Program-made: the position numbers and the translations under genes
DNA from: Treponema sp.
Lineage (GTDB): Bacteria > Spirochaetota > Spirochaetia > Treponematales > Breznakiellaceae
DNA: 17,624 nt
Reading direction: 5' to 3'
Assembly (NCBI GenBank): GCA_031289935.1
Contig: JAITON010000163.1
Coordinates: 1 to 17,624 of the forward strand
Notes under the pieces: generated by a model
What the model was told of the DNA's origin: nothing
Database searches by the model: none
What the model saw: only the letters and a program-made list of their open reading frames with translations
Shown here: positions 8,044-16,341 of the stretch, one piece after another
Numbering within the stretch: position 1 is the stretch's first letter
Layout of the letters: each line of letters opens with the position of its first letter

Positions 8044-9072
8044 CTACTTGTTCAGGTTATCGTAGATAGCCCGTGTATTGTCAAAGCCCTTGGCGTTCTC
8101 AAAGTACTTGCCCGCCCCCAGAGCCACGCAGTCCAGGGGCCGCTCGGCCACAATCACCGGCACCCCAGTCTCCTTGGAGATCAGCTTGGGCAGTCCCTTG
8201 AGCAGGGACCCTCCACCGGTCATGACGATGCCCCGCTCCACGATATCCGCCGCCAGTTCCGGCGGGGTCTGACCCAGGGTGGCCTTAATCTCATCCACAA
8301 TCTGGTTGATAGGGTCCTTCAATGCCTCTCGGACCTCCACACTGTCGATTTCCAACCGTCGGGGCAGACCGGTGATGGCGTCGGTCCCCTTGATTTCTAC
8401 CTTTTCGATGGTCTTATCAGGTGATGCGTTGCCGATCTCTATTTTGAGCCGTTCTGCGGTCTGCTCCCCGATGATCAGGTTATGGACGCTCCTGACATAC
8501 TTGATGATGGCCTCGTCAAACTCGTCGCCTCCCAGCCTGATGGCATTGGTCACAACCATGCCCCCCAGAGATATGACTGAAATCTCTGTGGTCCCGCCGC
8601 CAATATCGCAGATCATGTGTCCTGCGGGCTCGAAGATTGGAATATCCGCCCCGATGGCCGCTGCCAGGCTCTCCTCAATGACCAGCACCTCCCGGGCCCC
8701 GGCCTTGTAGGCGCTCTCTTCCACAGCCCGTCGTTCCACCTCGGTGATACAGGAAGGCACCCCGATAACCATCCGGGGCTTGATAAAACGGTACCGGGGC
8801 ATCACCTTGGAGATAAAGTAGCGGATCATCTTCTCGCAGGATTCCAGATCCGCGATCACTCCGTCCCGCAGGGGCCGTATGGCAATAATGCTACCGGGGG
8901 TCTTCCAGAGCATCCGCTTGGCATCAGCCCCCACGGCCACAGTCTTTCTCGTACCCTTTTCTACCGCCACTACCGAAGGTTCATTGATGACAATACCCTT
9001 ACCCCGGATATAGATGAGGGTATTACAAGTCCCTAAATCAATCCCAATCACCGAAGAATTCGCGCCAAACAT
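8044..9072 (-). CDS. mreB: MreB, actin-like cell-shape protein
   Basis: MreB (342 residues) is an ATP-binding actin homologue that forms membrane-associated filaments and directs the elongation machinery. Visible landmarks are phosphate-1 GIDLGTCNT (about 10-18), the connect region VIGVPSCITEVERRAV, phosphate-2 CDIGGGTTEISVISLGG (about 160), and the adenosine motif MTGGGSLLKGLP (about 288). The N-terminal MFGANSSVIGIDLG is typical. AAGGGAGG lies 4 nt before the ATG. It follows the TPR gene by 13 bp in the same transcript. Length and motifs are fully typical. Confidence 0.98.
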   Translation of the reverse strand: MFGANSSVIGIDLGTCNTLIYIRGKGIVINEPSVVAVEKGTRKTVAVGADAKRMLWKTPGSIIAIRPLRDGVIADLESCEKMIRYFISKVMPRYRFIKPRMVIGVPSCITEVERRAVEESAYKAGAREVLVIEESLAAAIGADIPIFEPAGHMICDIGGGTTEISVISLGGMVVTNAIRLGGDEFDEAIIKYVRSVHNLIIGEQTAERLKIEIGNASPDKTIEKVEIKGTDAITGLPRRLEIDSVEVREALKDPINQIVDEIKATLGQTPPELAADIVERGIVMTGGGSLLKGLPKLISKETGVPVIVAERPLDCVALGAGKYFENAKGFDNTRAIYDNLNK

Positions 9073-9085
9073 AACGCCTCCCTTG

Positions 9086-10072
9086 TTATATCAAATTAAG
9101 CCGCGACCGAGCTCCCGAATGGGTGGGATCAATCCTGGCGGCTCTGCGCCATTCGGCCCTCGCCCGTGTGGTATCCCCGGCGGCTTCGTATAATTCCCCC
9201 AACTGAAAGCGGGCTTCAGCATGCTCTCCGTTCTCTTCTAATATAGTCAGATACTGAACCTCCGCCTCCGCTGTGTCCCCGACCCGGCGGTAAATATCCC
9301 CCAAAAGAAGCCGAGCGGTAATCACCGTGGTGGAATCCCGGGAGGTATCCACGCAACGGACCAGGTAGGCCCTGGCCGAGTTATCTTCCCCCAAGGCGAT
9401 ATAGGACCGTGCCATGGCCAGGAGCAGTAGATCCGGGGAATATTCAGACTGGGTATCCGCTCCGGGAGAGGCTTCCTCCAGGCTTAGGGCCAGGGAAAAG
9501 GCCTCTACACTGGCCCGGTAATCGTGTACCGCCGCGTATGCCAGCCCCAGGTGCTCGGGCAGGTCCCGGGCGACAAAGCTATCGGCCAGCTCTGCGGAGG
9601 ACGATACCACCGAGACCGCCTCCAAAAATTTGATCGCCAGATCCTCGTAACCGGTCCCCTTGTGATAATAGGCCTTACCCAGCACATAGTTAATCCAGGC
9701 CGTGTAGTAGGTTTCCTTACAGAGTAGGGCCTTGCGGAGGGACCAGATCACCTCATCAATATAGGTTTGGGTATCAAAGGTGGTAATCTGGGCTACCGCC
9801 AGTTGATAGGCGGCAAATCCGTGAATGGTCAGCACGTAATAGTCCATGGGCTTTTCCTGGAGCCGCCCGGCGCTTACGGTAAAGGCTTCTTCATAAGTGC
9901 CCTCGTTCCAGAGCCGGAGCAACTCCTTTTGTTCATTTCTCATGCGACTCTTCCAAGAAACAAAGGCCCAGACCCCGCCACCCGCCACCAGGAGCATGAC
10001 GATTGCCAGCACAATGCTGATAAAGGTCCCACGGCGGGATTGGGTTTCAAATCTGGAATGGGCACCGATCAT
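9086..10072 (-). CDS. Membrane-anchored TPR-repeat protein heading the mre operon
   Basis: The product has 328 residues. A basic N-terminus (RFETQSRRG) is followed by a single membrane helix (about 17-38). Beyond it lie degenerate tetratricopeptide repeats, clearest at the C-terminus (LLLAMARSYIALGEDNSARA, then ARLLLGDIYRRVGDTAEAEV, then ARFQLGELYEAAGDTTRARA). The topology predicts a periplasmic TPR scaffold. Its place at the head of mreBCD-mrdA-rodA suggests a role in cell shape, but no function can be read from sequence. The start chosen is the ATG at 10072. The frame stays open upstream to a TTG at 10111, but that TTG is the -35 hexamer of the likely promoter. Neither start has a good Shine-Dalgarno sequence. 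Confidence 0.88.
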   Translation of the reverse strand: MIGAHSRFETQSRRGTFISIVLAIVMLLVAGGGVWAFVSWKSRMRNEQKELLRLWNEGTYEEAFTVSAGRLQEKPMDYYVLTIHGFAAYQLAVAQITTFDTQTYIDEVIWSLRKALLCKETYYTAWINYVLGKAYYHKGTGYEDLAIKFLEAVSVVSSSAELADSFVARDLPEHLGLAYAAVHDYRASVEAFSLALSLEEASPGADTQSEYSPDLLLLAMARSYIALGEDNSARAYLVRCVDTSRDSTTVITARLLLGDIYRRVGDTAEAEVQYLTILEENGEHAEARFQLGELYEAAGDTTRARAEWRRAARIDPTHSGARSRLNLI

Positions 10073-10082
10073 AAGTCTTTTT

Positions 10083-10111
10083 GGTATATACTTTTTAAGA
10101 TAAAAAGTCAA
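10083..10111 (-). promoter_or_regulatory. Likely sigma-70 promoter of the TPR-mreBCD-mrdA-rodA operon
   Basis: Reading the minus strand, TTGACT (10111-10106) and TATACC (10088-10083) are separated by 17 bp of AT-rich DNA. A TATATA with a 15-bp spacer overlaps as an alternative. The predicted transcript start is near 10076, only about 4 nt before the TPR ATG, so the message would be almost leaderless. The site lies just downstream of the rnpB T-run. Confidence 0.5.
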
Positions 10112-10161
10112 CTGACTGTTATCGGTATCTGTTAAACGTATCTTTGCAAGTGGAAACTATT

Positions 10162-10170
10162 AAAAAAAAA
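10162..10170 (-). terminator. T-run ending the rnpB transcript
   Basis: Nine consecutive T on the minus strand directly follow the 3' strand of the P1 helix of RNase P RNA (GGTTCATCGCT, sharing its last T). The stem is the long-range P1 helix rather than a compact hairpin, so this could act as an intrinsic terminator or as a processing boundary. Confidence 0.5.
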
Positions 10171-10687
10171 GCGATGAACCGTAAGCCGGGTTCTGTGTCA
10201 TTGCGTCCCTGATCACAATTGGCATGGAGTTTTCCGAAGAAAACTTCCCAAGCTAAGTCGCGACCGAAGGCTACAACTGGCAACCATCTATCTTGCGCGA
10301 CCGTTACCGGCAACGTTCCGGAGATATTCCCCGCGCAGCCTACCCGGGGTCAGGGCGGGCCGCCCTTGGGTATACACCCGACCCCTGCTTGACTTTGCTC
10401 CTGATGAGGTTTGCCGTTTTTCGGCCAAGCCTTCTCTTGCCAGACCGAAATCTTTCCGGCGCCGTTACCGCCGCCGAGGTGGGCTCTTACCCCACCATTT
10501 CACCCTTACCCCAGTCCGGCGAAACACCATACCGGGGCGGTATCTTTTCTGTTGCGCTTTCTGTCAAAGCGGGTTTTCACCCGCCCTGCCCGGGTGTTAC
10601 CCGGCATCATACCCTACGGAGCCCGGACTTTCCTCAGGCCGGTAAATTCTCACGAACTCCCGTCCTGCGGCAGCCTGGTTCATCGCT
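10170..10687 (-). ncRNA. rnpB: RNase P RNA
   Basis: This is the catalytic RNA that matures the 5' ends of tRNAs. Conserved elements appear in order on the minus strand. The P1 5' strand AGCGATGAACC (10687-10677) is perfectly complementary to the 3' strand GGTTCATCGCT (10180-10170). GAGGAAAGTCCGGGCTCC (10635-10618) includes the P4 5' strand. GGTGAAATGGTGGGG (in 10503-10478) is the conserved mid-molecule block. AGATAGATGG lies at 10293-10284, and ACAGAACCCGGCTTACGG (10196-10179) holds the P4 3' strand. P2 can be drawn as GGCTGCC with GGTTGCC (10285-10279). At about 518 nt it is longer than the usual 350-420, partly through an 82-nt segment between P2' and P4'. The ends are inferred from P1. Open frames across this region are artefacts. 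Confidence 0.96.
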
Positions 10688-10716
10688 ATAACCAATTAAT
10701 TTTTTGAGGTTACCTA

Positions 10717-11559
10717 TCACTCAAAGTCGATGCTGACCTTCTCCTCGTCCTCCTCCTCTTCTTCGTCCTCCTCTTCCTCTTCTATGTATTCCAGGTCCGC
10801 GAGGCTGCCGGCATCATCGTTGTCGAAGAACTCCTCCTCGCCCTCAACCGCCTCCTCGTAGTAGAGGATACGGGAACAGTAGGGACAGAAGACAATTTCC
10901 TCCCCCAGTCGCACATCATTAGCAAACTGGACTGGGAGAATCATGTGGCAACCGGTACAGACCCCGCCTTTGATGGCCACGATACCCCGGCCCATCTTGT
11001 TCCGGATAATTCGCTCAAATTTAAAAAGCACTTCCGGGTCCATGTTCCGACTTATTTCCGTTTCTTCCACTTCCAGAGCAGAGAGCCGGATGGTCTTTTC
11101 CGCAGCCTCAGTTTCAATGCCCACACGGCGCTCCGCCAATTCCCGTTCCTGTTGCTCAATCAGGGCAGTGTTCTGCTTTAACTGTTCCTCCATATCCACG
11201 ATGGCACGGTCCACTCGCTGGAGTTCCTTCCGAAACTGCTGCTCCTTCTCGCCGGCATCCCGAATTTCTTTGTCCAAGGCCTCATATTCCCGCTGGGTAC
11301 TGATGAGATCCATGTTCTTTTCGGCCCTTTCCCGGGTGGTCTCGGCATCGCTGAGCTGCTCCCGAATCTCGTTATGTTCGGCACGGATCTTGTCAAAGTC
11401 CATATTTTTCTCGATAAAGGTCTTTTTGATCCGCGCCAAGAGCTCCTCCTGGGTGATCAGAAGCCTAGGGCTTTCCTGAATCTCTTTTTCCAGAACGATC
11501 TTCTGGGAAAGAATATCCTGTAGACCTCGCAATCTCTCAAAAACGACTTCCATTTCCAT
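10717..11559 (-). CDS. Coiled-coil C4-type zinc-ribbon protein with acidic tail (CT398-like family)
   Basis: The product has 280 residues. Residues about 5-175 form a long coiled-coil hairpin rich in Glu, Lys, Arg and Leu. Next comes a zinc ribbon with two pairs of cysteines, CTGC (201-204) and CPYC (225-228). Residues 236-280 are an extremely acidic tail, mostly Glu and Asp. This matches the coiled-coil/zf-RING_7 family typified by chlamydial CT398 and Helicobacter HP0958, which have been linked to sigma-54 and flagellar or secretion functions. Which of these applies here is unknown. It is sometimes labelled DksA-like but lacks the DksA layout. The start is the ATG at 11559, with AAGGGG 7 nt upstream; the ATG at 11565 is only 1 nt from that site. 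rnpB follows about 30 bp downstream. Confidence 0.9.
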   Translation of the reverse strand: MEMEVVFERLRGLQDILSQKIVLEKEIQESPRLLITQEELLARIKKTFIEKNMDFDKIRAEHNEIREQLSDAETTRERAEKNMDLISTQREYEALDKEIRDAGEKEQQFRKELQRVDRAIVDMEEQLKQNTALIEQQERELAERRVGIETEAAEKTIRLSALEVEETEISRNMDPEVLFKFERIIRNKMGRGIVAIKGGVCTGCHMILPVQFANDVRLGEEIVFCPYCSRILYYEEAVEGEEEFFDNDDAGSLADLEYIEEEEEDEEEEEDEEKVSIDFE

Positions 11560-11582
11560 GTGCATACCCCTTCACTTACATC

Positions 11583-11611
11583 ATAATGAAGAAAAAATCC
11601 CGGTTTGTCAA
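11583..11611 (-). promoter_or_regulatory. Likely promoter of the zinc-ribbon gene, overlapping the rpoD stop
   Basis: Minus strand TTGACA (11611-11606) overlaps the rpoD TGA. It is followed by a 17-bp spacer and CATTAT (11588-11583), 4 of 6 matches. The predicted start near 11576 gives a leader of about 17 nt holding AAGGGG. The -35 is perfect and the -10 is weak. Confidence 0.45.
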
Positions 11612-13410
11612 TGGTCCAAATAGTCCTTAAGCTTGATTGCCCGTCGGGGATGCCGAAGCCGACGCAGGGCCTTGGCTTCGATCTGGCGGATCCGTTCCCG
11701 GGTAACGTTGAAGTAGAGCCCCACCTCCTCCAAGGTCAGGGAATAACCTCCTTCCAGGCCGAAGCGCATCTTGAGTACTTCCTGCTCCCGAACCGGCAGG
11801 GTGGAAAGCACCCCAGAAAGCTCTTCCTGGAGCAGGGTATAGTGGGTCCTGATGGCAGGGTTCTCTACGTCCTTGTCCTCGATAAAGTCCCCCAGCAGGG
11901 AGTCCTCTTCCTCGCCAATGGGCGTTTCCAGGCTGATCGGTTCCCGGGCCACATTCTTGACCTGTTTGACCCGCATAGAGGTCCAACCGAGCTTCTCGGC
12001 GATTTCCTCATCGGAGGGTTCCCGGCCCAGGATCTGCATGAGTTGCCGGGACTCCCGGGCCACCTTGTTAATCTGTTCAATCATGTGGACCGGCACCCGG
12101 ATCGTCCGGGCCTGGTCGGAGATAGACCGGGTAATGGCTTGGCGTATCCACCAGGTGGCATAGGTGGAAAACTTAAAGCCCTTACGGTACTCGAATTTTT
12201 CCACCGCTTTGATGAGGCCGATATTACCCTCCTGGACCAGGTCAAAAAAGTGGAGCCCCCGGTTGGTATACTTTTTGGCGATAGACACCACGAGCCGTAA
12301 GTTCGCCTTGATGAGTCGGTCCTTGGCGTCTTTCAACATCTTCTGGCCCCGGGCAATCTCCTTGGCCAGTTGCTTGATGCTCTCGATGGACTCCTCGAAT
12401 TCCGCCTCCATCTGGAGAAGCTTTTTTTCCGTCACTTGGATAAGCCGGATCTTCTCCTTGATTTCGTCCGAGGAAAGGCTCAGCTCTTCTTCCAACCGCT
12501 CCCGTTCTTCCCGAATGGACAGGCCCCGGCCCAAGGTCCGCAGTTCCCGAAAGGAACCCACCCGGAGCCGTTTTTCGATCTTCTCCTGTTCCTTCTTGAA
12601 ACGCTTGATTTTCTTCGATGCCTGGACAAACTTTTCCGAAAAGCTCGTGATTTCTTCGGGGTGGATTGCCGCCTTGGAAATGGCGTTCATGATGCGCTTT
12701 CTGAGACTATTAAGCTCCCGGTCCTCAAAGATGTTAATGCCCCGATCAATGACCCGACGCTTGAGTTCCGTGTAGGTTTTGAGCTCCGCTCCGATGAGCC
12801 GCAGAGTCTCCCGGTAGAACTGTCCCAGACGTCGCCGCTCGGTCATGTATTCGGTCAGTTCTTTCTTGCTGGAAAAACTGAGTTCCTGGGGGTCCTTCCG
12901 GGAAAATACCTGCTGGGCAATGTGATAAAACTCCGGGATAATCATGCCGGACTTCTTGATCACATTTTTGATGATATTCTCCCCTTCCTCCATCTGCTTG
13001 GAGAGCTCCGTCTCCTGCTCAGCGCTCAGGAGATGCTCCCGGCCGATTTCCCGCAGGTAGAGCCTAATGGGGTCGTCCACGGAGGATACCTTGTCTGAAT
13101 AGACCAGGCGTTTTTTTTCGGTCTCCAAGGACTTGGGGGCCTCCTCCTCGACCGTATCTTCCTCAATAAGCTGGATATTATTCTGTTCCAGCAGAACCAA
13201 TACCGGCTCAATCATCTCGGGGTTGGCAATGTGCTCGGAGGGTAAAAAATCAGCAAGCTCATCGTAGGAGATGGTCTTCTTTTCCTTGGCATATTCAATC
13301 AACTTGAGCACCGCCGGGTCATGTGCCATGTCCGGCGCAACGGCGGTGTTTTCTGTTACCTGGTCTGTTTCTGTTAGGGCGTCCGTTACCAGCGTCAAAA
13401 CATCACTCAT
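11608..13410 (-). CDS. rpoD: Primary sigma factor RpoD (sigma-70/SigA)
   Basis: This 600-residue housekeeping sigma factor recognises -35/-10 promoters. Region 1.1 is a short N-terminal domain (about 30-90). Region 1.2/2.1 begins at DPIRLYLREIGREHLLSAEQE (about 118). A charged non-conserved region spans about 150-345. Regions 2.1-2.4 include NLRLVVSIAKKY, FDLVQEGNIGLIKAVEKFEY and YATWWIRQAITRSI (-10 recognition). Region 3 contains IRVPVHM. Region 4.2 carries the helix-turn-helix LTLEEVGLYFNVTRERIRQIEAKALRRL (-35 recognition). The length fits a group 1 sigma. The ATG at 13410 overlaps the end of dnaG by 8 bp, with AAAGGA 8 nt upstream. Consensus-like promoters elsewhere in this window fit its specificity. 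Confidence 0.98.
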   Translation of the reverse strand: MSDVLTLVTDALTETDQVTENTAVAPDMAHDPAVLKLIEYAKEKKTISYDELADFLPSEHIANPEMIEPVLVLLEQNNIQLIEEDTVEEEAPKSLETEKKRLVYSDKVSSVDDPIRLYLREIGREHLLSAEQETELSKQMEEGENIIKNVIKKSGMIIPEFYHIAQQVFSRKDPQELSFSSKKELTEYMTERRRLGQFYRETLRLIGAELKTYTELKRRVIDRGINIFEDRELNSLRKRIMNAISKAAIHPEEITSFSEKFVQASKKIKRFKKEQEKIEKRLRVGSFRELRTLGRGLSIREERERLEEELSLSSDEIKEKIRLIQVTEKKLLQMEAEFEESIESIKQLAKEIARGQKMLKDAKDRLIKANLRLVVSIAKKYTNRGLHFFDLVQEGNIGLIKAVEKFEYRKGFKFSTYATWWIRQAITRSISDQARTIRVPVHMIEQINKVARESRQLMQILGREPSDEEIAEKLGWTSMRVKQVKNVAREPISLETPIGEEEDSLLGDFIEDKDVENPAIRTHYTLLQEELSGVLSTLPVREQEVLKMRFGLEGGYSLTLEEVGLYFNVTRERIRQIEAKALRRLRHPRRAIKLKDYLDH

Positions 13411-15256
13411 TCGATAGTTCCTTTAGCGAGCGTAATGCTGCATCAATGTGCAATTTCTCCGCAAGAAGCTCTTCCAGACCCCGGTCAGGCCCTCCCCGTT
13501 TTTTGGTCCGCAGTTCAATCACGATGGCTGTCTGCCGCCGTTCTAACACCTTTTGTTTTACACGCCTGACGCTTTCGGCAAAGAGCTTTTCCGGTTCCTG
13601 AGTAAAAGCCCCCGAAGCGGCCTGCTCCAGGACAAAAATCCGTAGAGCCTCGTTCCCGATACGGGTCAAGAGGCTATGTAACAGGGCTCCGTCAACCCGG
13701 GATTCCCCCGGTATTTCGTTTCTGAACCACTCCTCCAGAGCAATATACAGTTCCCGTGCCCTGATATCTTCAAACTCTTCAATAGACAAGGTTGAACGCA
13801 GTTTCGGATACAATCCATGATTGACAAAAACCGCAACGAGTAAAAAAAGTTCATCGTTCATGACCGGCTTCGCCGGTGCATCCTCTGGAACTTTCGGCGG
13901 TATAAGCACACGGGAAGGCCCCAGTCTGCGGTCATGGCGGGCAAAATCACCTGCCACCGCCTGACGATCCGCCCCAAGGGCATCGGCAAGGTCCCCGATA
14001 CGAGCCTCCCTTTCCACCTCCGAGTCCAAGGTTTCCATATATGGAAACAGATAAGCCGCAGCCCTGGCTTTCTCTTCGGGACCGGAACAATCGAATAGAT
14101 GGCCTATACGATGTATTAAGTACTCAAAATCTACTATACTACATTTTAGAGAATTTTGCAAGGTTTGGGCGCCGAGTTTTTTCAAAATATCCGCCGGATC
14201 CTTAATAGGTTCCCCTTCCTGGGGAATACCCTGGCCGGGAATGAGCACCGAAGCGGCTAGCCCGTTCCGCCGGCAAGTCAGGATGGCCTTTTCCGCAGCG
14301 GCCTGCCCCGCTTCATCGGCATCGAAGATAAGGCAGAGCCGATCGGCCCAGCGCCGAAGGAGCCTGGCCTGGTCCTCGGTAAAGGCCGTACCCAGGGGCG
14401 CCACTGCGTTGGTGACCCCAGCCTGGTGCAAGGCCAGGACATCCAGATAGCCTTCGGCAATATAGGCCAATTTGGTCCGCCGGATCTCCGGCAGGGCACG
14501 GTCAATGGCAAAAAGGGTCTTACCTTTCTTGTAAATCTCCGATTCATTAGAATTGAGGTACTTGGGGCCTTCGCCCGCCAGGAGCCGTCCGCCAAAGGCC
14601 ACGGTCCGGCCTTCCCGGTCGGCAATGGGGAACATGAGGCGGTCGGAGAAAAAGGCCGACCGGGGAAATTTGGCCGAAAAAAGCCCCGAGGCGGCCAAAA
14701 GTTCCAGGGAATAGCCCTTGCCGGAGAGAAAACCGTGGAGCCAGGAACGATCCGCCGGGGTATAGCCCAGGTTAAAGGTCTTGATCATCGCTTCGCTGAT
14801 GCCCCGGTCCCGAATATAGGCCAAGGCTTCCCTGCCTGCGGTATTTTCCGTGAGAAAATAGTGGAAACTCCCGGCCACCCGGCGGTAAAGCTCGTAGAGC
14901 GCTTCCCTTTGAGCGGCCTTTTTGGCGTTTTCCTCCCGGTTCCCGCCCTCCTCCCCGCCCTCGTAGACGATTTCCACGCCGCTTTTCCTGGCGAGCCGCT
15001 CAATGGCTTCGGGAAAGCTGAGTTTGTCCAGGTCCATGACAAAATTGATGATGGAACCGCCCTTATGGCAGCCGAAACAATAGTAGAATTTGCGGTCCGG
15101 GTCCAGGGTAAAAGAGGGGGTTTTCTCGCTGTGGAAGGGGCAGCAGCCCCACCAGCGGCCGCCTTTCCGGTCCAGCCGCACATAGTCGCCCACCACGGCC
15201 AGAGCGTCCAGCCGTTCTTGAACCTCCCGGATGCTGGCTTCGGCAATTTTCGGCAT
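13403..15256 (-). CDS. dnaG: DNA primase DnaG
   Basis: DnaG (617 residues) synthesises RNA primers at the replication fork. The N-terminal CHC2 zinc-binding domain has Cys39, His42, Cys60 and Cys63 (CPFH, then CFGC). The RNA polymerase and TOPRIM domains follow, with YLNSNESEIYKKGKTLF, the catalytic Glu of AEGYLDVLAL (about 268) and the DAD metal motif (about 312-314). The C-terminal 170 residues are the variable helicase-binding part. The start is the ATG at 15256, which shares one base with the mltG stop (TGATG) and has AAGGGG 5 nt upstream. A TTG one codon earlier is the other possible start. The end overlaps rpoD, giving the dnaG-rpoD part of the classic macromolecular synthesis operon, but without rpsU. 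Confidence 0.97.
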   Translation of the reverse strand: MPKIAEASIREVQERLDALAVVGDYVRLDRKGGRWWGCCPFHSEKTPSFTLDPDRKFYYCFGCHKGGSIINFVMDLDKLSFPEAIERLARKSGVEIVYEGGEEGGNREENAKKAAQREALYELYRRVAGSFHYFLTENTAGREALAYIRDRGISEAMIKTFNLGYTPADRSWLHGFLSGKGYSLELLAASGLFSAKFPRSAFFSDRLMFPIADREGRTVAFGGRLLAGEGPKYLNSNESEIYKKGKTLFAIDRALPEIRRTKLAYIAEGYLDVLALHQAGVTNAVAPLGTAFTEDQARLLRRWADRLCLIFDADEAGQAAAEKAILTCRRNGLAASVLIPGQGIPQEGEPIKDPADILKKLGAQTLQNSLKCSIVDFEYLIHRIGHLFDCSGPEEKARAAAYLFPYMETLDSEVEREARIGDLADALGADRQAVAGDFARHDRRLGPSRVLIPPKVPEDAPAKPVMNDELFLLVAVFVNHGLYPKLRSTLSIEEFEDIRARELYIALEEWFRNEIPGESRVDGALLHSLLTRIGNEALRIFVLEQAASGAFTQEPEKLFAESVRRVKQKVLERRQTAIVIELRTKKRGGPDRGLEELLAEKLHIDAALRSLKELSNE

Positions 15257-16341
15257 CAATTCCCCTTGGTGTAGAGGGCTGCGGCCTGGATATGTTCGTC
15301 AAAGGTCTTGGCGAAGTAGTGCCGGCCCTCATCAGGGTTGACCAGGCGGAAGTAGCGGTAGTCGCTGGCAACGGGGTTGAATACCGCGTCTAAAGCCACG
15401 AGCCCCGGCGCCGAGATAGGCCCCGGCGGAAGTCCCGCATAGACGTAGGTGTTGTAGGGATCGTCAATCCGGGTGTCCCGGTCGTAGATGGTCGCGGGGT
15501 GGGGCTTCCCCTGGATCTCGGTGATGACATACTCCACGGTAGCGCAGGACTGAAGGGCCATGCCGATGTCCAGCCGGTTGTAGAATACCCCCGCCATGAG
15601 AGGCGCCTCATCGGCCGCCCGGTATTCCCGTTCCACAATTGAAGCGATGATGACCCGCCGGAAAAGTTCCTCCGGGGGAATATCCAAAGGATCGCCGGGA
15701 ATCTCCGCCAGGCGCTGGAAAAAGGTATCCGCCATGAACCGGACTACCTGATCTGCGGGGTAGCCGGCCTGGAAAAAATAGGTATCCGGGTAAAGATAGC
15801 CTTCCATAGTAAAGCCCGGGACCCGGTACTCGTCACGGATGGCCGGATCCATAGCCGCAGCCAGGAAGTCCTCTTCGGCGCAGATGCCCGCCTCCGCCAC
15901 AATCCGGGCAGTCTTTTTTAGGGTAACGCCCTCGGGGACGGTTACCCGGATAAGCTGCAATTGCCCCGCGACGAGGATATCCCGAATCTCCTGCTGGCCG
16001 GCAGGATAGGCAAAACGATAGTCCCCGGCCTTGATATACGCATCGTCAAAACGGGCCAGAATATCCCAGACATAATGGCTCCTGATAAGCCCCGCCGCTT
16101 CCAGCCGCGCACCCACGGAATAGGCGCTTTCCCCCTGCCGAACCTCCAGAAAGACCCTGCCGCCGGCCTCCACCCGCAGGCTGTCATCCAAGGTAACCGG
16201 CGCCTCTTCCGGGGCATTGCTCAGGTAGGCAAAGGCCCCTATCCCAACCCCCCCCGCCGCCAGCCCCAGGCCGATGAAGACGGCAAAAAAAACCGCGATA
16301 GTTCTGATGACGGAGCCTTTTTTAGGCGGATTCTTGCTCAC
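15256..16341 (-). CDS. mltG: MltG endolytic murein transglycosylase (YceG-like)
   Basis: MltG is a membrane-anchored lytic transglycosylase (361 residues) that cleaves nascent glycan strands and is thought to end elongation. A cytoplasmic tail (SKNPPKKGSVIR) precedes a membrane helix (about 13-40). A LysM-like segment (about 60-120) includes VRQGESAYSVGARLEAAGLI. The catalytic YceG domain carries EGYLYPDTY, then IIASIVEREY with the catalytic Glu about 237 (equivalent to Glu218 of E. coli MltG), then LQSCATVEYVI and YAGLPPGPISAPG. The start is GTG at 16341, in a GTGA overlap with the upstream gene and with GGAGA 7 nt before. It sits between a Cys-cluster protein and dnaG, so cell-wall and replication functions share a transcript. 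Confidence 0.96.
   Translation of the reverse strand: MSKNPPKKGSVIRTIAVFFAVFIGLGLAAGGVGIGAFAYLSNAPEEAPVTLDDSLRVEAGGRVFLEVRQGESAYSVGARLEAAGLIRSHYVWDILARFDDAYIKAGDYRFAYPAGQQEIRDILVAGQLQLIRVTVPEGVTLKKTARIVAEAGICAEEDFLAAAMDPAIRDEYRVPGFTMEGYLYPDTYFFQAGYPADQVVRFMADTFFQRLAEIPGDPLDIPPEELFRRVIIASIVEREYRAADEAPLMAGVFYNRLDIGMALQSCATVEYVITEIQGKPHPATIYDRDTRIDDPYNTYVYAGLPPGPISAPGLVALDAVFNPVASDYRYFRLVNPDEGRHYFAKTFDEHIQAAALYTKGN

Noticed and set aside
10293..10691. Plus-strand open frames over the rnpB region
   Set aside because: The sequence is RNase P RNA on the opposite strand; the open frames are incidental.
10691..10724. Own promoter for rnpB (TTGAGT near 10724-10719 with TTAATT near 10699-10694)
   Set aside because: The spacer would be 19 bp and both hexamers are weak. 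rnpB may instead be processed from the zinc-ribbon transcript.
11605..12300. 231-codon plus-strand open frame under rpoD
   Set aside because: Antisense shadow of the conserved sigma regions 2-4; no ribosome site or family pattern.
14426..15274. 282-codon plus-strand open frame under dnaG
   Set aside because: Antisense shadow of the primase zinc and catalytic domains.
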